This document shows, piece by piece, positions 25,208 to 31,928 of a DNA stretch of 31,928 nucleotides. The notes below the pieces were generated by a model. The model was not told the DNA's origin, did not search any database, and saw nothing but the letters and a program-made list of their open reading frames with translations. Both the position numbers and the translations under genes were made by a program. The stretch covers positions 1 to 31,928 of the forward strand of contig DASWAT010000192.1 of the NCBI GenBank assembly GCA_036390995.1, in the 5' to 3' direction. Numbering within the stretch: the first letter of the stretch is position 1; every line of letters starts with the position of its first letter. The DNA comes from DASQQQ01 sp036390995 (GTDB lineage: Bacteria > Actinomycetota > UBA4738 > HRBIN12).

Positions 25208-25226
25208 CTAGTCCGCACCAGACTAG
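25208..25226 (+). terminator. Hairpin after the second trkA, between convergent genes
   Basis: CTAGTC and GACTAG form a 6-bp stem with a 7-base loop starting right after the trkA stop, without a U-tract. The layout resembles the hairpin after kdpE (stem at the stop codon, 7-base loop). It could work in both directions, toward the minus-strand gene ending at 25261 as well. Confidence 0.5.
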
Positions 25227-25260
25227 TCGGCGGGAGGTGGGACGTGGACCTCCGGATCCG

Positions 25261-25692
25261 TTAGCTTCCCTCCGAGCCCGGCGAGCCGTGGGAACCGGAT
25301 GCGCCGTGGGCTCCCGAGGCCTCCGCAGCGTGCTTCGCGAGGTTCCCCTGCAGGTGCACCAGCGAGTTCGCCAGCCCCGGGTTGTCCCGGTGGATCTTCA
25401 GGAGCGCTTCGTGGCGGCAGATCGCGTTGTCGAGTCCGGTGAGCCCGTCGCACTTGGAGAAGTCGGGCGCGGTGCCGCTCCCGTCGGAGGCGGCACTCGT
25501 TTCGAGACCCTCCGTCTCCGTCTCAGCCGGCTCTGGTGACTCGGTCTCGGTGGGCTCGGGGCTCTCGCTCTCCGCGGGCACTACGGAGGGCACCGACGCG
25601 GGCTTCCGATGAAGTCCGGGAGCGGCGCCGGCGATCGTTCCCGCGACCACCACCACCACCAGGGCGGCGAGGAGGATCCGAAGCACCTTCAC
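25261..25692 (-). CDS. Small exported or membrane-anchored acidic protein, function unknown
   Basis: This gene encodes 143 residues that I do not recognise. The N-terminus is a hydrophobic helix (LRILLAALVVVVVAGTIAGA, residues 4-23) that may be a signal peptide or anchor. Next is a low-complexity acidic linker (about 38-63) with repeats of S-P-E-P and T-E-T. A compact domain follows, with two cysteines (Cys81, Cys92) in KCDGLTGLDNAICRHE, the helix LLKIHRDNPGLANSLVHLQG and a Gly/Ser/His tail. The two cysteines could form a disulfide outside the cell. GTG 25692 is preferred: a -10-like GATACT lies seven bases before it, fitting a leaderless mRNA. It lies downstream of hppA and the OB-fold gene. 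No function can be assigned. Confidence 0.7.
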   Translation of the reverse strand: MKVLRILLAALVVVVVAGTIAGAAPGLHRKPASVPSVVPAESESPEPTETESPEPAETETEGLETSAASDGSGTAPDFSKCDGLTGLDNAICRHEALLKIHRDNPGLANSLVHLQGNLAKHAAEASGAHGASGSHGSPGSEGS

Positions 25693-25772
25693 GCGTCCGA
25701 GTATCGCCCCGCCGCCCTCCGAGATGGAATAGGCCGAACGGACGGTCCCGGGAGAACCGCGGGGGACGACGT

Positions 25773-26141
25773 TCAGGCAGCGAACTCGAAGCTCGGGTTC
25801 ACCATCCGGCGCTCGGCGCGCTGCTCGGCCATCACGCCCTCCACGACGATCCGGGTTCCGAGTTTCAGGCCCGGGATCGACCGCCGGCCCATCCACACGA
25901 CCCGGATCTCACCGGTGCCGTCCGAGACCAGGGCCTCCAGCGACTCGGACCCCTCCATCGGCCGAACCGTGATCCGCTTCACCACGCCGGCGATCTTGGC
26001 CCGGTCGCGAACCGCGACGTCGGCGATCCGGGCCGTGCCGGGGACCTTCTCGGCCCACCGCTCGATCTCGTCGGCGAGCCGTTGCTCGTCGGACTCGGTC
26101 AAGCGGGTGAAGAACCCCCGAAGTCTCCGCGCCAGCCCCAT
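25773..26141 (-). CDS. OB-fold nucleic-acid-binding domain protein
   Basis: This 122-residue protein starts with a helical segment LRGFFTRLTESDEQ, then has a five-strand OB-fold core with GVVKRITVRP, SDGTGEIRVVWMGRRSIPG and GTRIVVEG, ending VNPSFEF. It closely resembles a small actinobacterial family that I recall next to the ceoBC trkA genes in mycobacteria (Rv2694c). This supports the idea that the permease-trkA-trkA-OB region is an inherited cluster. The usual DUF3159 membrane gene between trkA and this gene is missing here; the small exported protein occupies that place. The ligand is unknown; nucleic acid binding is only suggested by the fold. It is 46 bases downstream of hppA on the same strand. 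Confidence 0.82.
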   Translation of the reverse strand: MGLARRLRGFFTRLTESDEQRLADEIERWAEKVPGTARIADVAVRDRAKIAGVVKRITVRPMEGSESLEALVSDGTGEIRVVWMGRRSIPGLKLGTRIVVEGVMAEQRAERRMVNPSFEFAA

Positions 26142-26187
26142 CTCTCCGTTCGAAGGCTCGGGCGTCGGCGGCGAACCGACGGCCGGG

Positions 26188-28446
26188 CTACGTCGTGACC
26201 GCCGCCCCCTCGGCGGGAGCCTCCTGCACCAGCAGCTCCGACTTGCGAGCCTTCGAGATCCCGATCGCGACCGCCAGCACCACCGCAGCCCCGACCGCGA
26301 TCACGATCCGTGCGGCGTCCTTGTCCGCGTACTCGACCACCAAGGGGGCGATCAGCAGCGAGACCAGGTTCATGACCTTGATCAGCGGGTTCAGGGCGGG
26401 TCCCGCGGTGTCCTTGAACGGGTCGCCGACCGTGTCGCCGATGACCGCGGCCTTGTGGGCCTCGCTGCCCTTGCCGCCGTAGTGGCCCTCCTCGACGTAC
26501 TTCTTCGCGTTGTCCCAGGCGCCGCCCGCGTTCGAGAGCATCACCGCCAGGAGCTGCCCGGTGAGGATGGCTCCCGCCAGGAACGCCCCAAGCGCCTCGG
26601 CCTTGAGGGCGAACCCCACGATGATCGGAGAGAGCACGGCCAGCAAACCGGGCGTGAGCAACTCGCGCAGCGACGTGCGCGTGCAGATGTCCACCACGCG
26701 CGCGTAGTCGGGCTTCTCCTGATAGGTCATGATCCCGGGGTGCTCGCGGAACTGGTCGCGGACCTCGACGACCACCTGGGAGGCGGCACGACCGACCGCC
26801 CGGATCGCGAGCGAGGAGAACAGGAACGCGACGGCCCCGCCGATCAGCAGGCCGACCAGCACGTCCGGCCGGTCGACCCGGATCCCGCGGAAGATGAAGC
26901 CGGCGCCCTTCAACGCCTCCTCGAACGAGCCGAACAGCGACGTGGCCGCGAGCACCGCGGTGGCGATGGCCATGCCCTTCGTGATGGCCTTCGTCGAGTT
27001 CCCGATCGCGTCGAGCCCCGTGAGGATCTCGGCCGGCCGCCCCTCGAACTCGCCGGACATCTCGGCGATGCCCTGCGCGTTGTCCGAGACCGGGCCGTAC
27101 GTGTCCATGGACACGATGACGCCCACCGTGGTGAGCATCCCCATCCCGGTGAGGGAGATGAAGTACAGCCGCTCGGCGGTGCTCTCGCCGAGCAGGAACG
27201 CCGCCATGATCGCGCCGCCGATCACCAGGATCGCCCAGACCGTGGACTCCAGACCGACCGAGAAGCCCGACAGGATCGTTGTGGCCGGACCGGTCTGGGT
27301 CTGCTCGGCGATCTCTTGCACGGGGTGGCGGCGGGTCGAGGTGAAGTGCTCGGTCAGCACCTGGATCACGCTGGCCAGGACCAGCCCGAACAGCACCGCG
27401 AACGCCGGGCGCCACGTGTCCATGTACAGATCGGAGATCACGAACACGATGGCGGCCGACAGCGCCGCCGAGATGAAGAAGCCGCGGTTGATGGCCCGCA
27501 TGCCCGGCTCGTCCTCGCGCCGCGGCGACACCAGCAAGATCCCGACGATCGAGGTGATGACCCCGACCGCACGGACGAACAGCGGGAACATCACGCCGAT
27601 GATCGCGCCCTTCGGAGAGTTCTGGAACGCGGCCGCCCCCAGGATCAGCGCCGCCACGAGCGTCACCTCGTAGGACTCGAACAGATCGGCCGCCATCCCG
27701 GCGCAATCGCCGACGTTGTCACCCACGTTGTCCGCGATCGTGGCCGCGTTGCGCGGGTCGTCTTCGGGGATGTTCTTCTCGATCTTGCCCACCAGGTCGG
27801 CGCCCACGTCGGCGGCCTTCGTGAAGATGCCGCCGCCCACCCGCATGAACATCGCGAGCAGCGCCCCACCGAAGCCGAAGCCCAGCAGCACGCTGGTGGC
27901 ATCTCCCTTGTAGATCAGGATGATCACCGTGGCGCCCAGGAGGCCGAGTCCCACCGTGAACATCCCCGCCACGCCGCCGGCGCGGAACGCGATCCGCAGC
28001 GCGCTGCGCAGACCCGACTCACGAGCGGCGTTGGCCGTGCGGACGTTCGCACGGACCGCCAGCCACATCCCCGTGTACCCCGTGGTCGCCGAGAAGGCGG
28101 CGCCCAGGATGAACGCGACCGAGCGGCCGAACCGGATGAACAGATCTCCGTGCGCGGCGTCCTTCGGGACCGGCAGGATGAAGAAGATCACGATCGTGAG
28201 GAGCGCCAGGAACACGCCGAGCGTCTTGAACTGCCGGTTCAGATAGGCCTTGGCGCCTTCCTGGATGGCCCGTGCGATCTCGCGCATCTTCTCGGTGCCC
28301 TCGGGGGCGGCGAGGACCTCGCGGACCAGGTAGTAGGCGAACACCAGTGCGATGAGGGAGATCACGAGGACCACCCACAGCGCCCTGTCCTCGAACGAGC
28401 CGAAGACCGCCTTGATGGCCTCACCCTCGGCGGCCAGGACGTGCAT
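26188..28446 (-). CDS. hppA: Membrane-bound proton-pumping pyrophosphatase, potassium-independent type
   Basis: This 752-residue integral membrane enzyme couples pyrophosphate hydrolysis to proton export. Substrate-binding signatures are DVGADLVGKIEKNIPEDD (residues 213-230), DNVGDNVGD (239-247), DTYGPVSDNAQGIAEMS (from 448), AGGAWDNAKKY and GDTVGDPFKDTAGPALN. The subtype-determining motif is GNSTKA with Lys486. A lysine there marks the potassium-independent class, whereas potassium-dependent and sodium-pumping enzymes have alanine. The proton motive force it makes could feed KimA-type symport, which is inference. ATG 28446 has GGGGAGG four bases upstream. The OB-fold and exported-protein genes follow on the same strand. 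Confidence 0.95.
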   Translation of the reverse strand: MHVLAAEGEAIKAVFGSFEDRALWVVLVISLIALVFAYYLVREVLAAPEGTEKMREIARAIQEGAKAYLNRQFKTLGVFLALLTIVIFFILPVPKDAAHGDLFIRFGRSVAFILGAAFSATTGYTGMWLAVRANVRTANAARESGLRSALRIAFRAGGVAGMFTVGLGLLGATVIILIYKGDATSVLLGFGFGGALLAMFMRVGGGIFTKAADVGADLVGKIEKNIPEDDPRNAATIADNVGDNVGDCAGMAADLFESYEVTLVAALILGAAAFQNSPKGAIIGVMFPLFVRAVGVITSIVGILLVSPRREDEPGMRAINRGFFISAALSAAIVFVISDLYMDTWRPAFAVLFGLVLASVIQVLTEHFTSTRRHPVQEIAEQTQTGPATTILSGFSVGLESTVWAILVIGGAIMAAFLLGESTAERLYFISLTGMGMLTTVGVIVSMDTYGPVSDNAQGIAEMSGEFEGRPAEILTGLDAIGNSTKAITKGMAIATAVLAATSLFGSFEEALKGAGFIFRGIRVDRPDVLVGLLIGGAVAFLFSSLAIRAVGRAASQVVVEVRDQFREHPGIMTYQEKPDYARVVDICTRTSLRELLTPGLLAVLSPIIVGFALKAEALGAFLAGAILTGQLLAVMLSNAGGAWDNAKKYVEEGHYGGKGSEAHKAAVIGDTVGDPFKDTAGPALNPLIKVMNLVSLLIAPLVVEYADKDAARIVIAVGAAVVLAVAIGISKARKSELLVQEAPAEGAAVTT

Positions 28447-28501
28447 GGAACCTCCCCAGGTCGATGTCGGAAAACGTGCTGTTATCGGCGGAAACGGACG
28501 G

Positions 28502-28538
28502 ATTATAGGGGGAACGCCGCTGCGTCGGCCCGGGCCGA
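28502..28538 (-). promoter_or_regulatory. hppA promoter with overlapping palindrome
   Basis: On the minus strand TATAAT lies at 28507-28502, about 55 bases before hppA. At the -35 distance (28525-28538) is a perfect 14-base palindrome, TCGGCCCGGGCCGA, in place of a recognisable -35. It may be an operator; in such GC-rich DNA chance is possible. Confidence 0.45.
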
Positions 28539-28619
28539 TAGCCCCCCGCTCAGCGCGCCGAGAGGTACGCGGCGCCGGCCGAATCGAAAGAAGGCGGACC
28601 GCTTGCCTGCTGCCCTGCG

Positions 28620-28647
28620 GAGACATGATCGCGCGCCGGCATATACT
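28620..28647 (+). promoter_or_regulatory. Promoter of the dynamin operon
   Basis: GAGACA (28620-28625, four of six matches to TTGACA), a 16-bp spacer and TATACT (28642-28647) make the best plus-strand promoter in this gap. Transcription would start near 28654, giving a leader of about 80 bases that includes the hairpin at 28700-28725. Confidence 0.5.
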
Positions 28648-28699
28648 GCGCATTCGGGCGATGGAGCTCGCCCCACACAACCGCCCGGAAGGGCTGATA

Positions 28700-28725
28700 G
28701 CTCCTACCGACGTGGAGGTAGGAGC
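28700..28725 (+). promoter_or_regulatory. Perfect 9-bp hairpin containing the dynamin-gene Shine-Dalgarno
   Basis: GCTCCTACC (28700-28708) and GGTAGGAGC (28717-28725) pair perfectly around an 8-base loop. The Shine-Dalgarno AGGAG (28720-28724) is inside the 3' arm, nine bases before ATG 28734. Folding would hide it from the ribosome. Alternatively the DNA inverted repeat is an operator. Confidence 0.65.
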
Positions 28726-28733
28726 GTCTGCAT

Positions 28734-30503
28734 ATGGGCGAGGCAACCTTCTCGGAGGAGCGGGACGCGCTCTTCCGGACGCTGAGCGCACTCGCGGAGC
28801 TGGCCGACGAACGCGAGCGCCGGAACGTCCTCGAGCGAGCCCAGGCACTGCGTGACGATCTGGCGAGGAACCGGTTCAACGTGGTGCTCCTCGGGGAATT
28901 CAAGCGGGGGAAGACCACGTTCGTGAACGCGCTCCTGGGAGCACCCCTGCTCCCGGCGGCCGTGGTGCCGCTCACGTCGGTGATCACCCTCGTCAGGTGG
29001 GGACCGCAGGTCCATGCCCGGATCGTGTTCCGGGACGGGCGGGAGCTCGAGGTCGGCGCCGACGATCTCCCCACCTACGTCACCGAGCGCGAGAACCCCG
29101 GCAACCGGCGCGGCGTCGACCACGCCATCCTCACGCATACCTCGGAGCTCTTGGCCGACGGCGTCTCCCTCGTGGACACACCGGGCGTCGGAAGCATCTA
29201 CCAACACAACTCCGAGACCGCTCGCCGCTTCCTGCCCGAGGTCGACGCCGCCGTCTTCCTCACCTCGGCCGATCCGCCGATCTCGGCGTCCGAGCGCGAG
29301 TTCCTCCACGAGGTCCGAGCGGAGGCGGCGCGCACGTTCTTCGTCCTGAACAAGGTCGACCACCTCTCGGAGACCGACCGCTGTGACGCGCTGATCTTCA
29401 CCGAGGAGGCTCTTCGCGACGCACTTGGCCGGGACGTGACGGTGTACGCGGTGAGCGCCCGCGACGCGCTCGAGGCCAAGCTGGCCGGCGACACGGTCGG
29501 GCTCGACGCCTCCGGGCTCGCGACCTTCGAGCGGGACTTCCGCCGGTTCCTCCTCGAGGACAAGGGGCGCACGATCCTCGCGTCCATCGGCGGCCGGACC
29601 CTCCGCCTGGCCGAAGGGGAACGGAACGCCATCGACGTGGAGCTCCGGACGGCGCGCCTGTCGTGGGCCCAGCTCGCGGAGGTGCGCGAGCGGATCGAGG
29701 GCGTGTTCCAGCACGCTCGGACGGCGCGTCGCGACGTACGAGCGTTGCTCCGCAACGAGCTCGAGCTGCTCACCGCGGATCTGGAGCAGGACCTCCGGTT
29801 CCTCCGCGCTCGGGAGGAGACGCACCTGTCCGCCGTGGCCGAGGAGCATCTGCGCGATCCGGCGTCGATCCGCCGGGGGTCCGAGGCCCTGAACGAGCTC
29901 CTTCGCGAAACGCTCCGGACCGACCTCGAGGGATGGCGCACCGAGGAGGAGGAGAAGCTGCAGCTCGGCTTCCGGACGGTGATGGCTCGCTTCGTGGAGG
30001 AGGCCGACCGCGTGGAGCGTGAAACCGTGCAGGCGTGCGGGCAGCTCCTCGGCATCGAGCTCACCTCGACCTCCGGGCCGCCCGAGGTCACCGGGCGGAC
30101 CCGTTTCACGTACGCGTTCTTCGAGCCCCCCACCATCATGGAGTCGATCCTGCCGGACGTGCGCCGGTTCCTGCCGGCGGGAACCGCGCGGCGGCTCTTC
30201 GAGAAGGAGGTGCGCCGGAGGATCCCCGAGCTCGTCGACAAGCACTGCGGGAGGTTCCGCTGGGACTTCCGCCAGCGCTTGGACCGCAGCCTCCACGACC
30301 TCGAGGCGATGCTGGACGAGCGGCTCGAATCCACGATCGAGAGCCTGCGAGCGGGGCTCGCACGCTCCGAGCAGGAGCGGGACCGATCCGCCGCTTCGGC
30401 CGCCGACGCCGAGGAGCGGGCCAGGCGGTGGCGGGAACGGCTGGATGGGATCGTCGCTGCCGTGCGACCCGCCGCAGAGGGAGCTGCGGAGGTCACGGCA
30501 TGA
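28734..30503 (+). CDS. Bacterial dynamin-like GTPase
   Basis: This 589-residue large GTPase belongs to the dynamin family. Its GTP-binding motifs are G1 GEFKRGKT (54-61), G2 threonine at 81 in PLTSVIT, G3 DTPGVG (148-153) and G4 NKVD (206-209). The rest is long charged helices forming a probable stalk (about 290-450 and 500-575). The segment around LPAGTARRLFEKEVRRR and FRWDFRQRL recurs in bacterial dynamin-like proteins. No transmembrane helix is visible, so membrane contact would be peripheral. Relatives remodel or protect membranes during stress or phage attack. It heads a tightly coupled operon with two unknown proteins, and its start may be controlled by a hairpin. The cellular role cannot be decided from sequence. 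Confidence 0.88.
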   Translation: MGEATFSEERDALFRTLSALAELADERERRNVLERAQALRDDLARNRFNVVLLGEFKRGKTTFVNALLGAPLLPAAVVPLTSVITLVRWGPQVHARIVFRDGRELEVGADDLPTYVTERENPGNRRGVDHAILTHTSELLADGVSLVDTPGVGSIYQHNSETARRFLPEVDAAVFLTSADPPISASEREFLHEVRAEAARTFFVLNKVDHLSETDRCDALIFTEEALRDALGRDVTVYAVSARDALEAKLAGDTVGLDASGLATFERDFRRFLLEDKGRTILASIGGRTLRLAEGERNAIDVELRTARLSWAQLAEVRERIEGVFQHARTARRDVRALLRNELELLTADLEQDLRFLRAREETHLSAVAEEHLRDPASIRRGSEALNELLRETLRTDLEGWRTEEEEKLQLGFRTVMARFVEEADRVERETVQACGQLLGIELTSTSGPPEVTGRTRFTYAFFEPPTIMESILPDVRRFLPAGTARRLFEKEVRRRIPELVDKHCGRFRWDFRQRLDRSLHDLEAMLDERLESTIESLRAGLARSEQERDRSAASAADAEERARRWRERLDGIVAAVRPAAEGAAEVTA

Positions 30504-30961
30504 CACGCGCGGCGGACGTCCTCCAGGAGGCCGTGAAGGCGCTCGGCGACCTCACCGTTCCCGACGTGGCGACCGAGGTCCCGATCGATGCTGCTCTCGC
30601 CCATCACGACGAGGCCGAGCTCCGCTTCTTCCTCTACGCGGGCCTCTTCGCGCTTCTGGCGGAGGCGGTCGCGGACGGCGAGACCCCGGAGATGGCCGGG
30701 GACGGCGCGGGCGTGACGGAGGAGCAGCTCGAGGGATCGCTCCGGATGGTCCGTTCGGCAGAGCCTGGTGTCCGCTACGCGCGGTTCGAACGGCGCGACG
30801 CCACGGAACGACGCGAGCTCATGGCGCGTATGCGCGGACGGGAGATCGCCGTGACGAGCGAGTGGCTGATCCCTCGCCTCGATGCCGACATCCATGCCTA
30901 TCGGGCGCGGATCGCGGCCCTTCAGGACGCGATCGCGCGTGCCGGGGACGGGCCGAGATGA
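30500..30961 (+). CDS. Unrecognised 153-residue protein coupled to the dynamin-like GTPase
   Basis: I do not recognise this protein. ATG 30500 overlaps the dynamin stop (ATGA) with GGAGG seven bases upstream, so it is translated with it. The sequence is acidic and looks mostly helical, with a moderately hydrophobic segment ELRFFLYAGLFALLAEAVA (about residues 38-56) that could be an amphipathic or membrane-touching helix. The C-terminal part is charged (ERRDATERRELMARMRGRE) and ends in a probable coiled-coil (YRARIAALQDAIAR). No enzyme motif is visible. The size and position suggest an adaptor or partner of the GTPase, perhaps for membrane recruitment; this is inference from coupling only. Confidence 0.75.
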   Translation: MTRAADVLQEAVKALGDLTVPDVATEVPIDAALAHHDEAELRFFLYAGLFALLAEAVADGETPEMAGDGAGVTEEQLEGSLRMVRSAEPGVRYARFERRDATERRELMARMRGREIAVTSEWLIPRLDADIHAYRARIAALQDAIARAGDGPR

Positions 30962-31494
30962 GCCCTTCCGTCCATCTGCTGGCCGATGACTGGGAACGCC
31001 TTCGGCGCGTCTACCCGGACCGGGACGACCGCGACCTTGCTCGGACGGCCTTGGCACTGGGACGCAAGGCCGCCGATGCGCCCTTCGAGATCCGGGTGCC
31101 GCCGAACCTCCCGAAGCGGGAACGCGTGCAGCGGCTCATCGTGATGCTGGCCCGCTCGGCGGGCGGGGTTGCGGTGCAGCGCTTCCGATTGGTGAGGGAT
31201 CGCGAGCGCGACGCCCGGGCGGAGCGGGTCGAGGCCCTCACCTACGAGCGACACCTTGAGCTGGACAAGGACGTGGTGCCGCCCTTGAAGCTCGAGGCCA
31301 AGCGCCTCCGGGCCGAGCTCCGCCGGCTCGAGGAGGAGGCGGGTTCGCTCGGCATCGACGTCGAAGCGATCGAACCTCGGATCTCGTGGCCGGAGACCAT
31401 CGCGGTGGACGGGTACGAACCGCCCAAGTACGAGACCAACGACGAGCGCCGCCGGACCGCGGTGGCCTTCTTCCGACGGGTAGGAGGAGCATGA
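30958..31494 (+). CDS. Unrecognised 178-residue protein, third gene of the dynamin operon
   Basis: I do not recognise this protein. Its ATG overlaps the preceding stop as ATGA and its own stop overlaps the next start as ATGA. The N-terminal half has LLADDWERLRRVYPDRDDRD, and then a compact alpha/beta-like region FEIRVPPNLPKRERVQRLIV. The middle is a charged helix likely to form a coiled-coil (LKLEAKRLRAELRRLEEEAG, about residues 104-123). The end carries PRISWPETIAVDGYEPPKY and a basic tail. There is no signal peptide or transmembrane helix. It is probably a cytosolic partner of the dynamin-like protein or the 153-residue protein. Function is unknown. Confidence 0.75.
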   Translation: MSPSVHLLADDWERLRRVYPDRDDRDLARTALALGRKAADAPFEIRVPPNLPKRERVQRLIVMLARSAGGVAVQRFRLVRDRERDARAERVEALTYERHLELDKDVVPPLKLEAKRLRAELRRLEEEAGSLGIDVEAIEPRISWPETIAVDGYEPPKYETNDERRRTAVAFFRRVGGA

Positions 31495-31928
31495 GCACCA
31501 CGATCTACCTCGTCCGTCACGGCCGGACCAGCCTGAACGCCGAGGGCAGGTTCCGGGCGAATGGATCCTCCGCTCGACGATCGCGGGTTCGTCCAGGCCG
31601 CGGAGGCCTCCCGCGCGCTCGCCGGCAAGGGCCTGGCCGCCGTGTACGCCGGTCCCCTGCTGCGCACCATGCAGACCGCGCAGTTCGTCGCGCACCCGGC
31701 CCGTGTCCGGGTCACGCCGTGGCCGGATCTGATCGATCTCGATCACGGCCGTTGGACGGGGCTCACGACCGAGGAGGCGGCGGCCCTCGATCCCGACCCC
31801 TACGAACGGTTCCGCCGCTCCCCGCGGCAGGCCCAGGCCCCGGAGGGCGAGTCGATGCCCGACGCGGAGGCCAGGGTCCTGCGTGCGCTCCGTGTCCTGG
31901 GCGACCAGCACGACGGCTCCGCCCTGGC
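31491..31928 (+). pseudogene. Histidine phosphatase (phosphoglycerate mutase-like), frameshifted and cut by window end
   Basis: The start ATG 31491 has a strong AGGAGG upstream and the product begins MSTTIYLVRHGRTSLNAEG, which contains the catalytic RHG motif of the histidine phosphatase superfamily. After R-F-R near 31556 the family similarity moves to another frame starting at or before 31561: MDPPLDDRGFVQAAEASRAL, then GPLLRTMQTAQ, DLDHGRWTG and APEGESMPDAE. About two bases appear to be missing relative to the expected F-R-G-x-x-D-P-P. This is either a sequencing error or a true frameshift. The second catalytic histidine would lie beyond 31928. Four ATGA-type junctions in a row make it the fourth gene of the dynamin operon. 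Substrate unknown. Confidence 0.75.

Noticed and set aside
25609..28785. Over 1000-codon open frame opposite hppA
   Set aside because: The protein is low-complexity Asp/Arg/His/Gly text typical of a complementary-strand shadow, while hppA on the other strand shows every family motif.
1..31928. CRISPR arrays, tRNA/rRNA genes, transposases or integrases
   Set aside because: I saw no regularly spaced repeats, no tRNA-like or rRNA sequence and no recombinase motifs. The 28-bp repeat occurs only twice and is explained by the permease end.

Overview
The window is about 32 kb of very GC-rich, densely packed bacterial DNA with short intergenic gaps, many ATGA/GTGA/TGATG overlaps and frequent GTG/TTG starts. 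The gene content points to an Actinomycetota lineage. topA, an MFS-thymidylate kinase fusion and holB lie in a row, an order I know from streptomycetes. A permease, two TrkA proteins and a small OB-fold protein also lie together, as I recall for the mycobacterial ceoBC region. I cannot place it below phylum; an uncultivated genome is plausible, but that is inference.

Layout. (1) 1-359: no intact gene, only a frameshifted remnant of a response-regulator receiver domain. (2) 360-5796, minus: topA, MFS-tmk, holB (replication and nucleotide supply). (3) 5995-8210: DedA and YihY/BrkB membrane proteins, then an HD-domain phosphohydrolase on the minus strand. (4) 8210-16853: a self-contained Kdp potassium-pump module. 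It holds a stand-alone KdpD sensor half, a small coupled unknown ORF, kdpC, kdpB, kdpA, kdpF, a 27-residue membrane peptide, a KdpD-like kinase and KdpE. A perfect 28-bp direct repeat flanks it. (5) 16826-25207: a second potassium block with a KimA-type permease, a second KdpE/KdpD-like pair, a second KimA-type permease transcribed divergently, and two TrkA/RCK proteins. (6) 25261-28446, minus: a small exported acidic protein, an OB-fold protein and a proton-pumping pyrophosphatase of the potassium-independent type. (7) 28734-31928, plus: a dynamin-like GTPase, two unrecognised proteins joined by ATGA overlaps, and a histidine phosphatase that is frameshifted and cut by the window end.

How it fits together. 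About half the window serves potassium homeostasis: high-affinity ATP-driven uptake (Kdp), probable proton-coupled uptake (two KimA-like proteins), nucleotide-sensing gating subunits (two TrkA) and two Kdp-type two-component systems. Both divergent intergenic regions of this block carry the same promoter layout: two TTCACG-like half-sites 11 bp apart, then exactly 10 bp to a -10-like hexamer, pointing toward the transporter gene. This suggests one potassium regulon under the KdpE-like regulators.

Most notable points: the 28-bp repeat, which suggests the Kdp module was inserted at a kimA/HD-gene junction; the physically split KdpD; the small coupled kdp-associated ORFs; the shared operator; and the dynamin operon, whose first ribosome-binding site lies inside a perfect 9-bp hairpin.
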